DNA from: Thermoplasmata archaeon | GTDB lineage: Archaea > Thermoplasmatota > Thermoplasmata > Thermoplasmatales > Thermoplasmataceae | Assembly: GCA_021846395.1 (NCBI GenBank) | Contig: JAJZXB010000002.1 | Coordinates: 124,001 to 188,000 of the forward strand | DNA length: 64,000 bases | Direction: 5' to 3' | Part shown: positions 18,040-24,710 of the stretch, piece after piece | Position numbering within the stretch: the stretch's first letter is position 1 | Layout of the letters: each line of letters starts with the position of its first letter | Notes under the pieces: model-generated | Told to the model about the DNA's origin: nothing | Seen by the model: the letters and a program-made list of their open reading frames with translations, nothing else | Database searches by the model: none | Translations under genes and position numbers: made by a program

Positions 18040-18809
18040 ATTACGAGAAAAAAAAGGTTTTAGTTACAGTTAAGGCATATCCAGAAAAGAGTAAGAAATA
18101 TGGAGCATCTGTATGTACAGCTGGGATAACAGATCAGGGTGAATTTATTCGTCTTTATCCTATACCGTTCGAGAATTTTAGAGGGGGAAAATCGATTCCT
18201 AAATATTCCTGGATAACGGTTGAATGTAAACAGGCTTCCGAATATCTAATGAGAAAAGAAAGCTACAGGGTCAGGTATGAAAACATAAAAATCGGAGAAC
18301 AAATTACTACAAAAAATAATTGGAATGAAAGAAATAAAATTGTTCTTCCTTTACTTTCAAATTCATTGGAGGAACTTAAGAAATCCCAGAAAGATGTGCC
18401 AAAATCTCTTGGAATTATAAAACCAAAGAAAATATTGGATTTTACTATTGATGAAAAGTGGAGGCAAAACGATGATGAAGACAAAATCCTTAAAGGAATA
18501 CAATTAACTCTAGATGGGGAAGAGAGAACCAAACTGGAAAATATACCATATAACTTTAGGTACCAATTTTATTGTGATATAGATGAGTGTAGTGGACATA
18601 ATATTATGTGTGAAGATTGGGAAATGTTGCAGGCGTGGAGAAGTTGGAAGCAGAAATATAAAGATAGGGATAAATTGGTGGAAAAATTCAAGAAAAAATT
18701 TTATTATGATATGATAGAAAACAAAGATCTATATTTTTTCTTAGGAACACATTCTCAATTTAATACATGGATAATAATTGGCCTCTACTACCCTCCCAAA
18801 ATCAAATAA
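18036..18809 (+). CDS. Uncharacterised partner of DUF488 protein
   Basis: A 257-residue soluble, lysine-rich protein. I do not recognise a named domain with confidence. The N-terminus (VLVTVKAYPEKSKKYGASV then CTAGITDQGEFIRLYPIPF) has a beta-rich look, and a Cys/Trp-rich stretch follows near residues 178-205 (YCDIDECSGHNIMCEDWEML). The C-terminus has FFLGTHSQFNTWIIIGLYY. Translation is coupled to the AbrB-DUF488 gene. From memory, proteins with this N-terminal pattern do occur beside DUF488 genes in other prokaryotes, which would make a two-gene module, but I cannot confirm that here. Confidence 0.75.
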   Translation: MNYEKKKVLVTVKAYPEKSKKYGASVCTAGITDQGEFIRLYPIPFENFRGGKSIPKYSWITVECKQASEYLMRKESYRVRYENIKIGEQITTKNNWNERNKIVLPLLSNSLEELKKSQKDVPKSLGIIKPKKILDFTIDEKWRQNDDEDKILKGIQLTLDGEERTKLENIPYNFRYQFYCDIDECSGHNIMCEDWEMLQAWRSWKQKYKDRDKLVEKFKKKFYYDMIENKDLYFFLGTHSQFNTWIIIGLYYPPKIK

Positions 18810-19140
18810 ATGAAACACTAATCCTTTGAAATATGATATCTCAAAGAATTTTTATAAATAATAGTAATTTTAAAACGTTTATTTTCAATGGTAATTTATT
18901 ATTATACCATTGCCCAAAAGGTATGCCTCTCCCTTATACCTGTCTATCGGTAGATTTAGTAATTATGTTTGAAGTTTGATGCGGGTTTGTAAACGGCGGA
19001 TGATTTTTTCCAAAAACGGCAGTTAAATATTTCCATTTCCGTTTATGGAAATAGTGGTTTGGCTGTTGGAAGCGGAGGTGTGGCATATGATTATATTTGA
19101 CCGGAAGATGGTTTCTGAAGGCAATAAGAAAAAGATGGTT
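18810..19140 (+). other. Intergenic region, probable decayed DNA
   Basis: These 331 bases carry no supportable gene. The first 80 bases are AT-rich. From about 18905 the base composition is more even, and nonsense-broken frames on the minus strand continue the direction of the truncated ISH3-like transposase that follows, so part of this may be an old transposon body. Confidence 0.35.
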
Positions 19141-19358
19141 TCAAAACAGGTTATAACCAAATGGGCTTGCCATCGTAGAATGGAAAAACTTTTTAACTTT
19201 TTTTGCATCTCTCAATAGGGTAATGTTTGTTATTTTCATAATTCAACCACTATCTCCATCAATTTTAATTTATCTGAAAGGGCCATTCATATTATTTTAA
19301 AAAAATATAAACAATAAAATCATGTTGTTTATAAAAAAATAGACATACGGAGAGTCTG
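19141..19358 (-). mobile_element. Truncated ISH3-like insertion sequence end (remnant A)
   Basis: The plus-strand sequence AGACATACGGAGAGTCTG at 19341-19358 matches the 18-base terminal repeat of the intact element at 20.6-22.2 kb except for one base. The next 100 bases on the minus strand follow the same untranslated leader almost base for base. A start ATG at 19239 opens a transposase frame beginning MKITNITLLRDAKKVKKFF that aligns loosely with the intact protein (MKQQITPINDIKLVKKPFY) and stops after 32 residues at 19141. So this is the left end of a diverged relative, pointing the other way; the rest is deleted or decayed. Confidence 0.75.
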
Positions 19359-19400
19359 TTTATTGTGATAACTTTAAATATCATTAAATAATTTTATCAT

Positions 19401-20030
19401 GTGTCAGAAAAGATCAAAGATTGTTTAATAGCATTAATCAAGGTTAGCAGAACTGACTGTGGTGTTACTAATTATGTAAATACTTATTTTAAAAATGTAT
19501 CAATTAAAAGAATTAAAATGATGGAAGATTTCACATTACATTGTCTTATGTTTGATAAAATAGATGAACCTGATGATAGGTTAATACAATTGAAAAAGAT
19601 ATCCAGCAACTATATAAGAGTGGGGAAAAATAAGATATGGGCTGAAGAAAAGAACTGCCATGCCTGTAATTTTTTTTTAAAATGCAATGTTGATATACTT
19701 AGCAGCAAGGTTATAGGAAATAACACCGTTATATATAGAATATTATTTCCAAATAAAAACAAGCTTAAGGATGTGGAGAGAGAAATGGAAAATGCAGATC
19801 TGAATTATCAAATTATAGAATTTTATTATTCAAATGAAGTTGAATTAACTGAAAGAGAAAAATTTGTAATAAATAAAATATTTAATGGCGGTTATTTTAA
19901 TATTAATAGAGAATTATCTTTAACAGAACTTGCAAATTCAATGGATATATCCACAGCAAGTTTATCCGAAACAATGAGAACTGCATTGAAGAAAATTGTT
20001 AAAAACTATATTGATGATAACATTAATTAA
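19401..20030 (+). CDS. Bat-type (HTH_10) transcriptional regulator
   Basis: A 209-residue protein starting at GTG 19401. The C-terminal 60 residues (LTEREKFVINKIFNGGYF and LSLTELANSMDISTASLSE) match the bacterio-opsin-activator helix-turn-helix family. The N-terminal part has a Cys cluster (NCHACNFFLKCN near residues 83-94) that could bind a metal or sense redox state. Upstream is the terminal repeat of ISH3-like remnant A, only 42 bases away; downstream is the G+C-richer strip leading to the sulfite reductase island. Regulation of the island is a reasonable guess from position only. Confidence 0.8.
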   Translation: MSEKIKDCLIALIKVSRTDCGVTNYVNTYFKNVSIKRIKMMEDFTLHCLMFDKIDEPDDRLIQLKKISSNYIRVGKNKIWAEEKNCHACNFFLKCNVDILSSKVIGNNTVIYRILFPNKNKLKDVEREMENADLNYQIIEFYYSNEVELTEREKFVINKIFNGGYFNINRELSLTELANSMDISTASLSETMRTALKKIVKNYIDDNIN

Positions 20031-20605
20031 AATAAAAAATTGTATTTGTGTAACTCCACTGGATTGGAATTTGAGCTGATATTAGAACTGTAATAATTAA
20101 ACCGACTTTGTCGAGTAGAGAGCAAGCACAGTTATTGTGAAGTATGCTAACGTGACCATGACATCACATCATGGAAGATGCCCCTCAATTCTGTTTCCAA
20201 CTCCCTCTCTAAAATTCCAGACTGGCTCATTTCGAGCGTCCGACTTCAAGTGTTGCATTTCATGTGAGATTTTCCCCTTCGGTTATATGCACACATCACC
20301 TTCCCTTCATATGACTACATAACACTGCAAGATTTCGCGTTACCCTGAACAGTTACGGTTAATAACCATTTCTGGTAATCCGTAATGCCGCATTCCTATT
20401 TGTAGGGATACACAGAGGTCATTTGCTCCTCCAGTTTGTTATCGTTGGTATCATAACTACTACGACCTCATCCGCAGAGCCATGAACAATGCGTAAGGTT
20501 GGCTTTCCGCATTCTCCTGTATCTTCTATGTTCATGGTTCATCCCTGTTTGCCCATCATACCTTGCAAATGGGCATTTTATCCTATTTGAGTGTTTCTGA
20601 ATTTG
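20031..20605 (+). other. G+C-richer non-coding stretch between regulator and ISH3 element
   Basis: About 575 bases with clearly less A+T than the surroundings and no convincing reading frame. Both strands have many stops. On the minus strand, broken fragments in changing frames (for example LECMSQSGILERELETELRG-like and LALYSTKS) suggest an old coding sequence that has decayed. The composition resembles the dsr island rather than the chromosome, so this may be the left fringe of the acquired segment. No tRNA or attachment site was seen in it. Confidence 0.4.
20601..20605. repeat. 5-bp target-site duplication, left copy (ATTTG)
   Basis: ATTTG lies directly against the outer edge of the left terminal repeat and is repeated at 22156-22160 against the right repeat. 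A 5-bp duplication fits ISH3-family transposition. Confidence 0.8.
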
Positions 20606-20623
20606 CAGACTCTCCGCATGTCT
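20606..20623. repeat. ISH3 terminal inverted repeat, left
   Basis: Eighteen bases, an exact reverse complement of 22138-22155. One-mismatch and more diverged relatives occur at 19341-19358 and 50530-50547. Confidence 0.92.
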
Positions 20624-20723
20624 AATTTTTTATAAACAGCAGGATTTTATTGTTTGTAGTTTTTTAAAATAACATGAATGACATTGTCAGATAAATTAAA
20701 ATCAATGGGGGTAATATTGAATT

Positions 20724-21890
20724 ATGAAACAACAAATCACCCCCATAAATGATATAAAACTTGTTAAAAAACCTTTTTATTTTGGAATAAGGAATATATT
20801 CAAGGATAATATACATAAACAATCCAAATATGATTCCCTTGATATACCCAGCACATTGATAAATGCGATAGGAAGAAATATGTACATAGAATCATATGTA
20901 AGGAATTACAATAATAATAGGAATATGCCATCCGCTGATACATTGTTTAGAAGGGTAAAGGATACCCATGTTGTATGCAATGATAATGAGTATGATAAGA
21001 ATTCTGGATCTGATATAATTTCAAAGATGGTTGACCTTACTGTAACCAATGCCAAATCATTGGGATTGGTTGATAAGAAGATAAATGTTGCAATAGATGA
21101 ACATGATGAGCCATATTATGGGCATAGTAATAATAAACTGATCTATACACCTTACCATAAATATAGGGGCACTGATAAGGCTTATAGGCTTGCCACAATG
21201 GAATCTGTAGACAAACCAAGAATGACACTATCAGTTATAAGGAAAATACCCTTAGACGGTATTGATTTATCAAAGGAGGTAAGATTGTTGGTTGGGCATG
21301 CTATCTCACTTGGAATAATGATAAACATACTTTTAATGGACAGGGGATATTTAAGTGCAAAGGTATTGAAGGCACTTGGCAATATGGATATTAATTATAT
21401 TATTCCCGTTAAGCTTAATAAGAAGGCAAAGAGGCTTATGGATACAAATATGAATGAATATAACAATATAAGATATTCAATAATAAAAACAGGGATATCA
21501 TCATATAAGGATAAGGCTGAAACATATTTAGTCCATGTAATATACAATAAGAATGGGAAAAAATATGATTTTGCATTCTATACAAACATGGATGCCAATA
21601 TGGATAATATAATAGAATTGGCGGAATTATATAGAAAGAGATGGTGCATAGAGAATGGATATTTGGAAAAGAAGGAATCAAAGGAGAAAACACATTCATA
21701 TACAATGTATGTAAGGTATTTCTTATATTTGCTGGCAATATTGTTGTATAATTTATGGATCCTTATAAATTGTATAATATCAATAATGGGGAAAACACAT
21801 CTTATATTCATCGATTTCCTCATATCACTGGGGAGGAGTATTAAAAGAGAGGGGAATAACAGGTATAAAATGATAAACCACAATGTATAG
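20724..21890 (+). CDS. ISH3-family DDE transposase
   Basis: A 388-residue transposase of the IS4 superfamily. The catalytic triad is Asp125 in VAIDEHDEPYY, Asp206 in LLMDRGYLSAK and Glu310 within YRKRWCIENGYLEKK, which satisfies the Y-x2-R-x3-E-x6-K signature exactly. Length is normal. It opens about 100 bases inside the left terminal repeat and is the only gene of the element. The C-terminus is hydrophobic (YFLYLLAILLYNLWILIN), as in relatives. Confidence 0.93.
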   Translation: MKQQITPINDIKLVKKPFYFGIRNIFKDNIHKQSKYDSLDIPSTLINAIGRNMYIESYVRNYNNNRNMPSADTLFRRVKDTHVVCNDNEYDKNSGSDIISKMVDLTVTNAKSLGLVDKKINVAIDEHDEPYYGHSNNKLIYTPYHKYRGTDKAYRLATMESVDKPRMTLSVIRKIPLDGIDLSKEVRLLVGHAISLGIMINILLMDRGYLSAKVLKALGNMDINYIIPVKLNKKAKRLMDTNMNEYNNIRYSIIKTGISSYKDKAETYLVHVIYNKNGKKYDFAFYTNMDANMDNIIELAELYRKRWCIENGYLEKKESKEKTHSYTMYVRYFLYLLAILLYNLWILINCIISIMGKTHLIFIDFLISLGRSIKREGNNRYKMINHNV

Positions 21891-22137
21891 CTTATAGAAT
21901 ATAGAAATTGATTCTATTCTATATAATTCCAGTAATTGTTGATAATTATATATTATAGCGATAACTATGTAAAATTGCTCTTTAGGCCATAACAATATAC
22001 CATTGATATACCAATAATACCCGTTCATATGTAGTTTATAATGCTAAATAATAACAAATTATTATAGAGATTATAATAATTTTGATGATTTATTGTAAAA
22101 TAATTGAAAATACCAATCCATCATTTAAAATATTTTA

Positions 22138-22155
22138 AGACATGCGGAGAGTCTG
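22138..22155. repeat. ISH3 terminal inverted repeat, right
   Basis: Eighteen bases, an exact reverse complement of 20606-20623. The 245 bases between the transposase stop and this end are AT-rich and non-coding. Confidence 0.92.
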
Positions 22156-22160
22156 ATTTG
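22156..22160. repeat. 5-bp target-site duplication, right copy (ATTTG)
   Basis: Identical to 20601-20605 and adjacent to the right terminal repeat. Confidence 0.8.
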
Positions 22161-22376
22161 ACAAATTCAATATAAAAGAAAGAAATATTTTAAAAATATT
22201 GAATCATTTTATCTATGGTCGCCATAGGATATTCGTGGTTATTCCGGATCCTACACAACTATCAAGATGCCCAGTAAAACCCAATGAATTGGTGGATTAA
22301 AAAAAATTTGGACTTCCGTTAAAACCGATAAATTTTTATGTAATAAACACTATCTAATATTAGAGGTGCATAAGAT
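22161..22376 (+). promoter_or_regulatory. Upstream region of dsrC with ribosome-binding site
   Basis: This leader lies between the ISH3 element and dsrC. A TATA-like AAATTTTTATG is near 22330 and a GAGGTG ribosome-binding site sits about 9 bases before the ATG at 22377. A clear Shine-Dalgarno site contrasts with the leaderless genes around the island. Confidence 0.5.
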
Positions 22377-22715
22377 ATGGAAGATGATACTAAAGAAAAG
22401 AAGCATGTTGTCAACGGAAAAGAGATAGGTCTTGACGAAGATGATTTCATGCAGGATCCGGAGCAGTGGGATAAGGATGTTGCAAAGTGGCTGGCGAAAG
22501 AATATGCAGGGGTCAGTGAGATGACAGAAGAACACTGGAAATTGGTAAATTATCTCAGACAGTACTGGGAAACTTTTGGAGTCTGTCCCCCAATTAAAAT
22601 TATCACGAAGAATACTGGGCTGACTCTTGAGAGGATGTACGAGCTGTTTCCTGATGGACCGGCTCATGGTGCGTGCAAGGTGTCTGGTGCTCCAAAACCA
22701 ACTGGCTGTGTTTAA
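22377..22715 (+). CDS. dsrC: DsrC, sulfur carrier of dissimilatory sulfite reduction
   Basis: A 112-residue protein of DsrC/TusE fold. The typical core FMQDPEQWDKDVAKWLAKEY, LTEEH-like MTEEHWKLVNYLRQYW and GVCPPIKIITKNTG are present. The flexible C-terminal arm carries both conserved cysteines, Cys100 and Cys111, spaced C-x10-C with the second being the penultimate residue. Both cysteines are needed for the trisulfide made by DsrAB, so this is a true DsrC rather than a one-cysteine TusE-like protein. It is the first gene of the island and is followed by sirC on the same strand. Confidence 0.95.
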   Translation: MEDDTKEKKHVVNGKEIGLDEDDFMQDPEQWDKDVAKWLAKEYAGVSEMTEEHWKLVNYLRQYWETFGVCPPIKIITKNTGLTLERMYELFPDGPAHGACKVSGAPKPTGCV

Positions 22716-22835
22716 TTTTGGTTGCGTAAACTGATGTCGCGTTTCAATGCACTGGTACATAGAAATGCATAGATCTGGAAGTATATCTTCAACAATATCT
22801 GAGGCCGATGCACATGAACATACAGGGGGATTATC

Positions 22836-23483
22836 TTGAGCTATATCCCCGTAATGTTAAATGCCTCAAATAAAAAAATACTGATAATTGGGGGGAGCAA
22901 GATCGCTGCTCGGAAAGCAAGAAGTTTACTTCCATACTGTAACAAAATAATAGCTATATCAGAGGAATTCTCAAGAGATTTTGATGGTCTTCCTGTCAAC
23001 ACGATAAGATCGATAGTTGAAGATGTGGATCTGAATGCCCTTATAGATCGGGACACAATCGTTATAATTACAACGGAACTGAAACATTTGAACAGATCAA
23101 TCGAGGATCTGTGTGATGAGAAAGGGGCTTTATACAATAGGGTAGATGACAGATCTAGCCCCATTATATTTCCAGCTATCTCAGAAATTAATGGTACTAC
23201 TGTAACAGTATCCACTTCGGGAAAATCTCCATCCCTTGCAAAGTTTCTCAGAGACCTCCTGTCCAGAGAAGCAGGAAAATATGTTATTGCACTGCCAGTT
23301 GTCGAACGCCTGCGAAAAGATGTATTGATCAGTAAAATTGATATGAAAGGAAAGTTCTTCGAGACCCTCTTCAATGACAGAATTTTTTGGGATCTCATAA
23401 CGGCAAATAAGCCCAATGAAGCATATACACAGGGGATTGAAATCTCAGAGAGACTTTCAAAAAAATATAAAAGTAAAAAATGA
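22836..23483 (+). CDS. sirC: Precorrin-2 dehydrogenase / sirohydrochlorin ferrochelatase-type protein
   Basis: A 215-residue protein similar to the N-terminal half of CysG/Met8. It has the NAD-binding KKILIIGGSKIAARKARSLL at residues 13-32, then ALYNRVDDRSSPIIFPAISE, and TTVTVSTSGKSPSLAKFLRD. It oxidises precorrin-2 to sirohydrochlorin on the way to sirohaem, the DsrAB cofactor. The start is TTG at 22836, chosen because GGGGGAT lies 5 bases upstream and the resulting N-terminus matches the family. Uroporphyrinogen III methyltransferase is not in the window, so earlier steps must be encoded elsewhere. Confidence 0.88.
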   Translation: MSYIPVMLNASNKKILIIGGSKIAARKARSLLPYCNKIIAISEEFSRDFDGLPVNTIRSIVEDVDLNALIDRDTIVIITTELKHLNRSIEDLCDEKGALYNRVDDRSSPIIFPAISEINGTTVTVSTSGKSPSLAKFLRDLLSREAGKYVIALPVVERLRKDVLISKIDMKGKFFETLFNDRIFWDLITANKPNEAYTQGIEISERLSKKYKSKK

Positions 23484-23528
23484 TGGCTATATTATGATTT
23501 TAAGTTTACAGAAATTCCCGTCTTGCCT

Positions 23529-23903
23529 TTAGCTCCATGATAGTACTATATCTGCATTCTCCGCATATAAATAGAAAGATGCTATCCCGCCTATTTCTGC
23601 CCCTTCTATAACGTCACTTTCCGCTATACCGAAAGTCTGGGCTGACGCAGAGCACACATGCATCATTACACCGTCCGCAAGGCAATCATTTATTCCGTTC
23701 CTGATTTTAAAATCCATCTTTTCAAATATCTGCCTCTTCGCCACTAGTGCACTGTCAAGAGCGTAAAATATGAGTATTTCGTAATCCATTGCGGCCGCAG
23801 CTCTTGCATATCCGAGCATGGTCTCTATCCTTGCCGTATCACCAGGTGCTATGGTGGAGAAGAACGCAATTTTCTTCTTCTGGTCTTCGTTGTGTTCTGT
23901 CAA
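23529..23903 (-). CDS. DsrE-family sulfurtransferase-like protein (second of pair)
   Basis: A 124-residue DsrE/DsrF-like protein starting at TTG 23903, chosen because AAAGGGGGAT sits about 8 bases upstream; the frame stays open further but overlaps the previous gene. The likely persulfide cysteine lies in VMMHVCSASAQTFG, followed by GAEIGGIASFYLYAENADIV, the C-terminal pattern of the family. It is 14 bases downstream of a paralogue. Proteins of this type shuttle persulfide sulfur with TusA and DsrC. Confidence 0.85.
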   Translation of the reverse strand: MTEHNEDQKKKIAFFSTIAPGDTARIETMLGYARAAAAMDYEILIFYALDSALVAKRQIFEKMDFKIRNGINDCLADGVMMHVCSASAQTFGIAESDVIEGAEIGGIASFYLYAENADIVLSWS

Positions 23904-23917
23904 GAATCGATCCCCCT

Positions 23918-24367
23918 TTAGATAAATAGTGTTATTGCACTTGGATCCGAGGCCCATTCAAGGAATGTTGCAGCTCCAACCACATCAATCTGAGGAAGAA
24001 TTAGGTTCTCCTTCGTCGTTCCAAATAGCTGCATAGTAGGAGAACAGGCATTGATGTGAACACCCGCATCCGCTGCCATCTTTAGCATCTCGTCTACTGT
24101 TGGTAGCCCACCTTTTGACACGAGGGCTTTCAGCTCCTCAGATGTGATTCCCAAATCTTTTGAAGGTACTACCGTTTCGTTTTGCCCTCGAGTAAGGAAC
24201 TTCATTCCACCAAAGGTGAAATACATAAAAACCTCCATTCCTTGTGAAGCTGCTGTGGTGGCTAATATAAGGGCCGGATATGCAGCATCCGATGTTCCCT
24301 TGCTTATGACCATTACAAGCTTGTCCTTGAGTGCTTTTCCCCCTTTTCCTCTTTCTTCTTCTGTCAT
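23918..24367 (-). CDS. DsrE-family sulfurtransferase-like protein (first of pair)
   Basis: A 149-residue DsrE/DsrF/DrsH-like protein. The fold starts at residue 16 (LVMVISKGTSDAAYPALILA) and the candidate reactive cysteine is in VHINACSPTMQLFG, the same position as in its neighbour. The C-terminus VVGAATFLEWASDPSAITLF is typical. The first 15 residues are a charged extension. It is transcribed away from tusA, with 87 bases between them that should hold two promoters. In acidophilic archaea such as Metallosphaera, tusA is also grouped with dsrE-type genes. Confidence 0.87.
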   Translation of the reverse strand: MTEEERGKGGKALKDKLVMVISKGTSDAAYPALILATTAASQGMEVFMYFTFGGMKFLTRGQNETVVPSKDLGITSEELKALVSKGGLPTVDEMLKMAADAGVHINACSPTMQLFGTTKENLILPQIDVVGAATFLEWASDPSAITLFI

Positions 24368-24454
24368 ATTATATAAAACATCATATTATATATAAAGCTC
24401 AACCCTTACATATGAGGGCAATTATTTAATAATAACTATAAGGTTATATTTAGC
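24368..24454. promoter_or_regulatory. Divergent promoter region between dsrE pair and tusA-dsrABMK
   Basis: An 87-base AT-rich spacer between divergent units. ATATTATATATAA reads as a TATA-like element toward the dsrE pair on the minus strand, and ATTTAATAATAACTATAAGG lies about 30 bases before the tusA ATG on the plus strand. Confidence 0.5.
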
Positions 24455-24688
24455 ATGGCAAAAGACAACAAGAATTTTGATTTTAGAGGATTAAGATGTC
24501 CTGCACCAATATTGGAAACAAGCAAGATTATGAAAGACCTGAATGTTGGGGATATTGCCATTATAATGGCGAATGACCCCGCCGCGAAATCGGATTTTCA
24601 GGCATGGTGCAGGAGGACGGGAAATACCTTGGTTGAGATCAATGAAAAAGGTAACGACATAGAGCTAAGAATAAGAAAGGAGCATTGA
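24455..24688 (+). CDS. tusA: TusA-family sulfur carrier
   Basis: A 77-residue protein of normal TusA length. The sulfur-carrying cysteine is Cys15 in RGLRCPAPILETSK, the diagnostic CPxP motif. It starts the plus-strand unit tusA-dsrA-dsrB-dsrM-dsrK, 22 bases before dsrA. TusA passes persulfide sulfur to DsrE-type partners and ultimately to or from DsrC. Its presence with two DsrE-like genes suggests that sulfur trafficking is integral to this reductase system. Confidence 0.93.
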   Translation: MAKDNKNFDFRGLRCPAPILETSKIMKDLNVGDIAIIMANDPAAKSDFQAWCRRTGNTLVEINEKGNDIELRIRKEH

Positions 24689-24710
24689 TCTGAGTTCTGG
24701 AGATGAAAGG

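Larger units (their letters stand above)
20606..22155 (+). mobile_element. Intact ISH3-family insertion sequence
   Basis: The element is about 1,550 bases. Left end CAGACTCTCCGCATGTCT (20606-20623) and right end AGACATGCGGAGAGTCTG (22138-22155) are perfect 18-base inverted repeats. It carries one transposase gene, and it is flanked by the direct repeat ATTTG on both sides. Perfect ends, a clean duplication and a full-length open transposase frame all point to a recent insertion. It lies 222 bases upstream of dsrC, within or at the edge of the acquired region. Confidence 0.92.

Noticed and set aside
20137-20322. 61-codon plus-strand frame in the G+C-richer strip
   Set aside because: No ribosome-binding site, no family pattern, and the opposite strand shows equally broken fragments.
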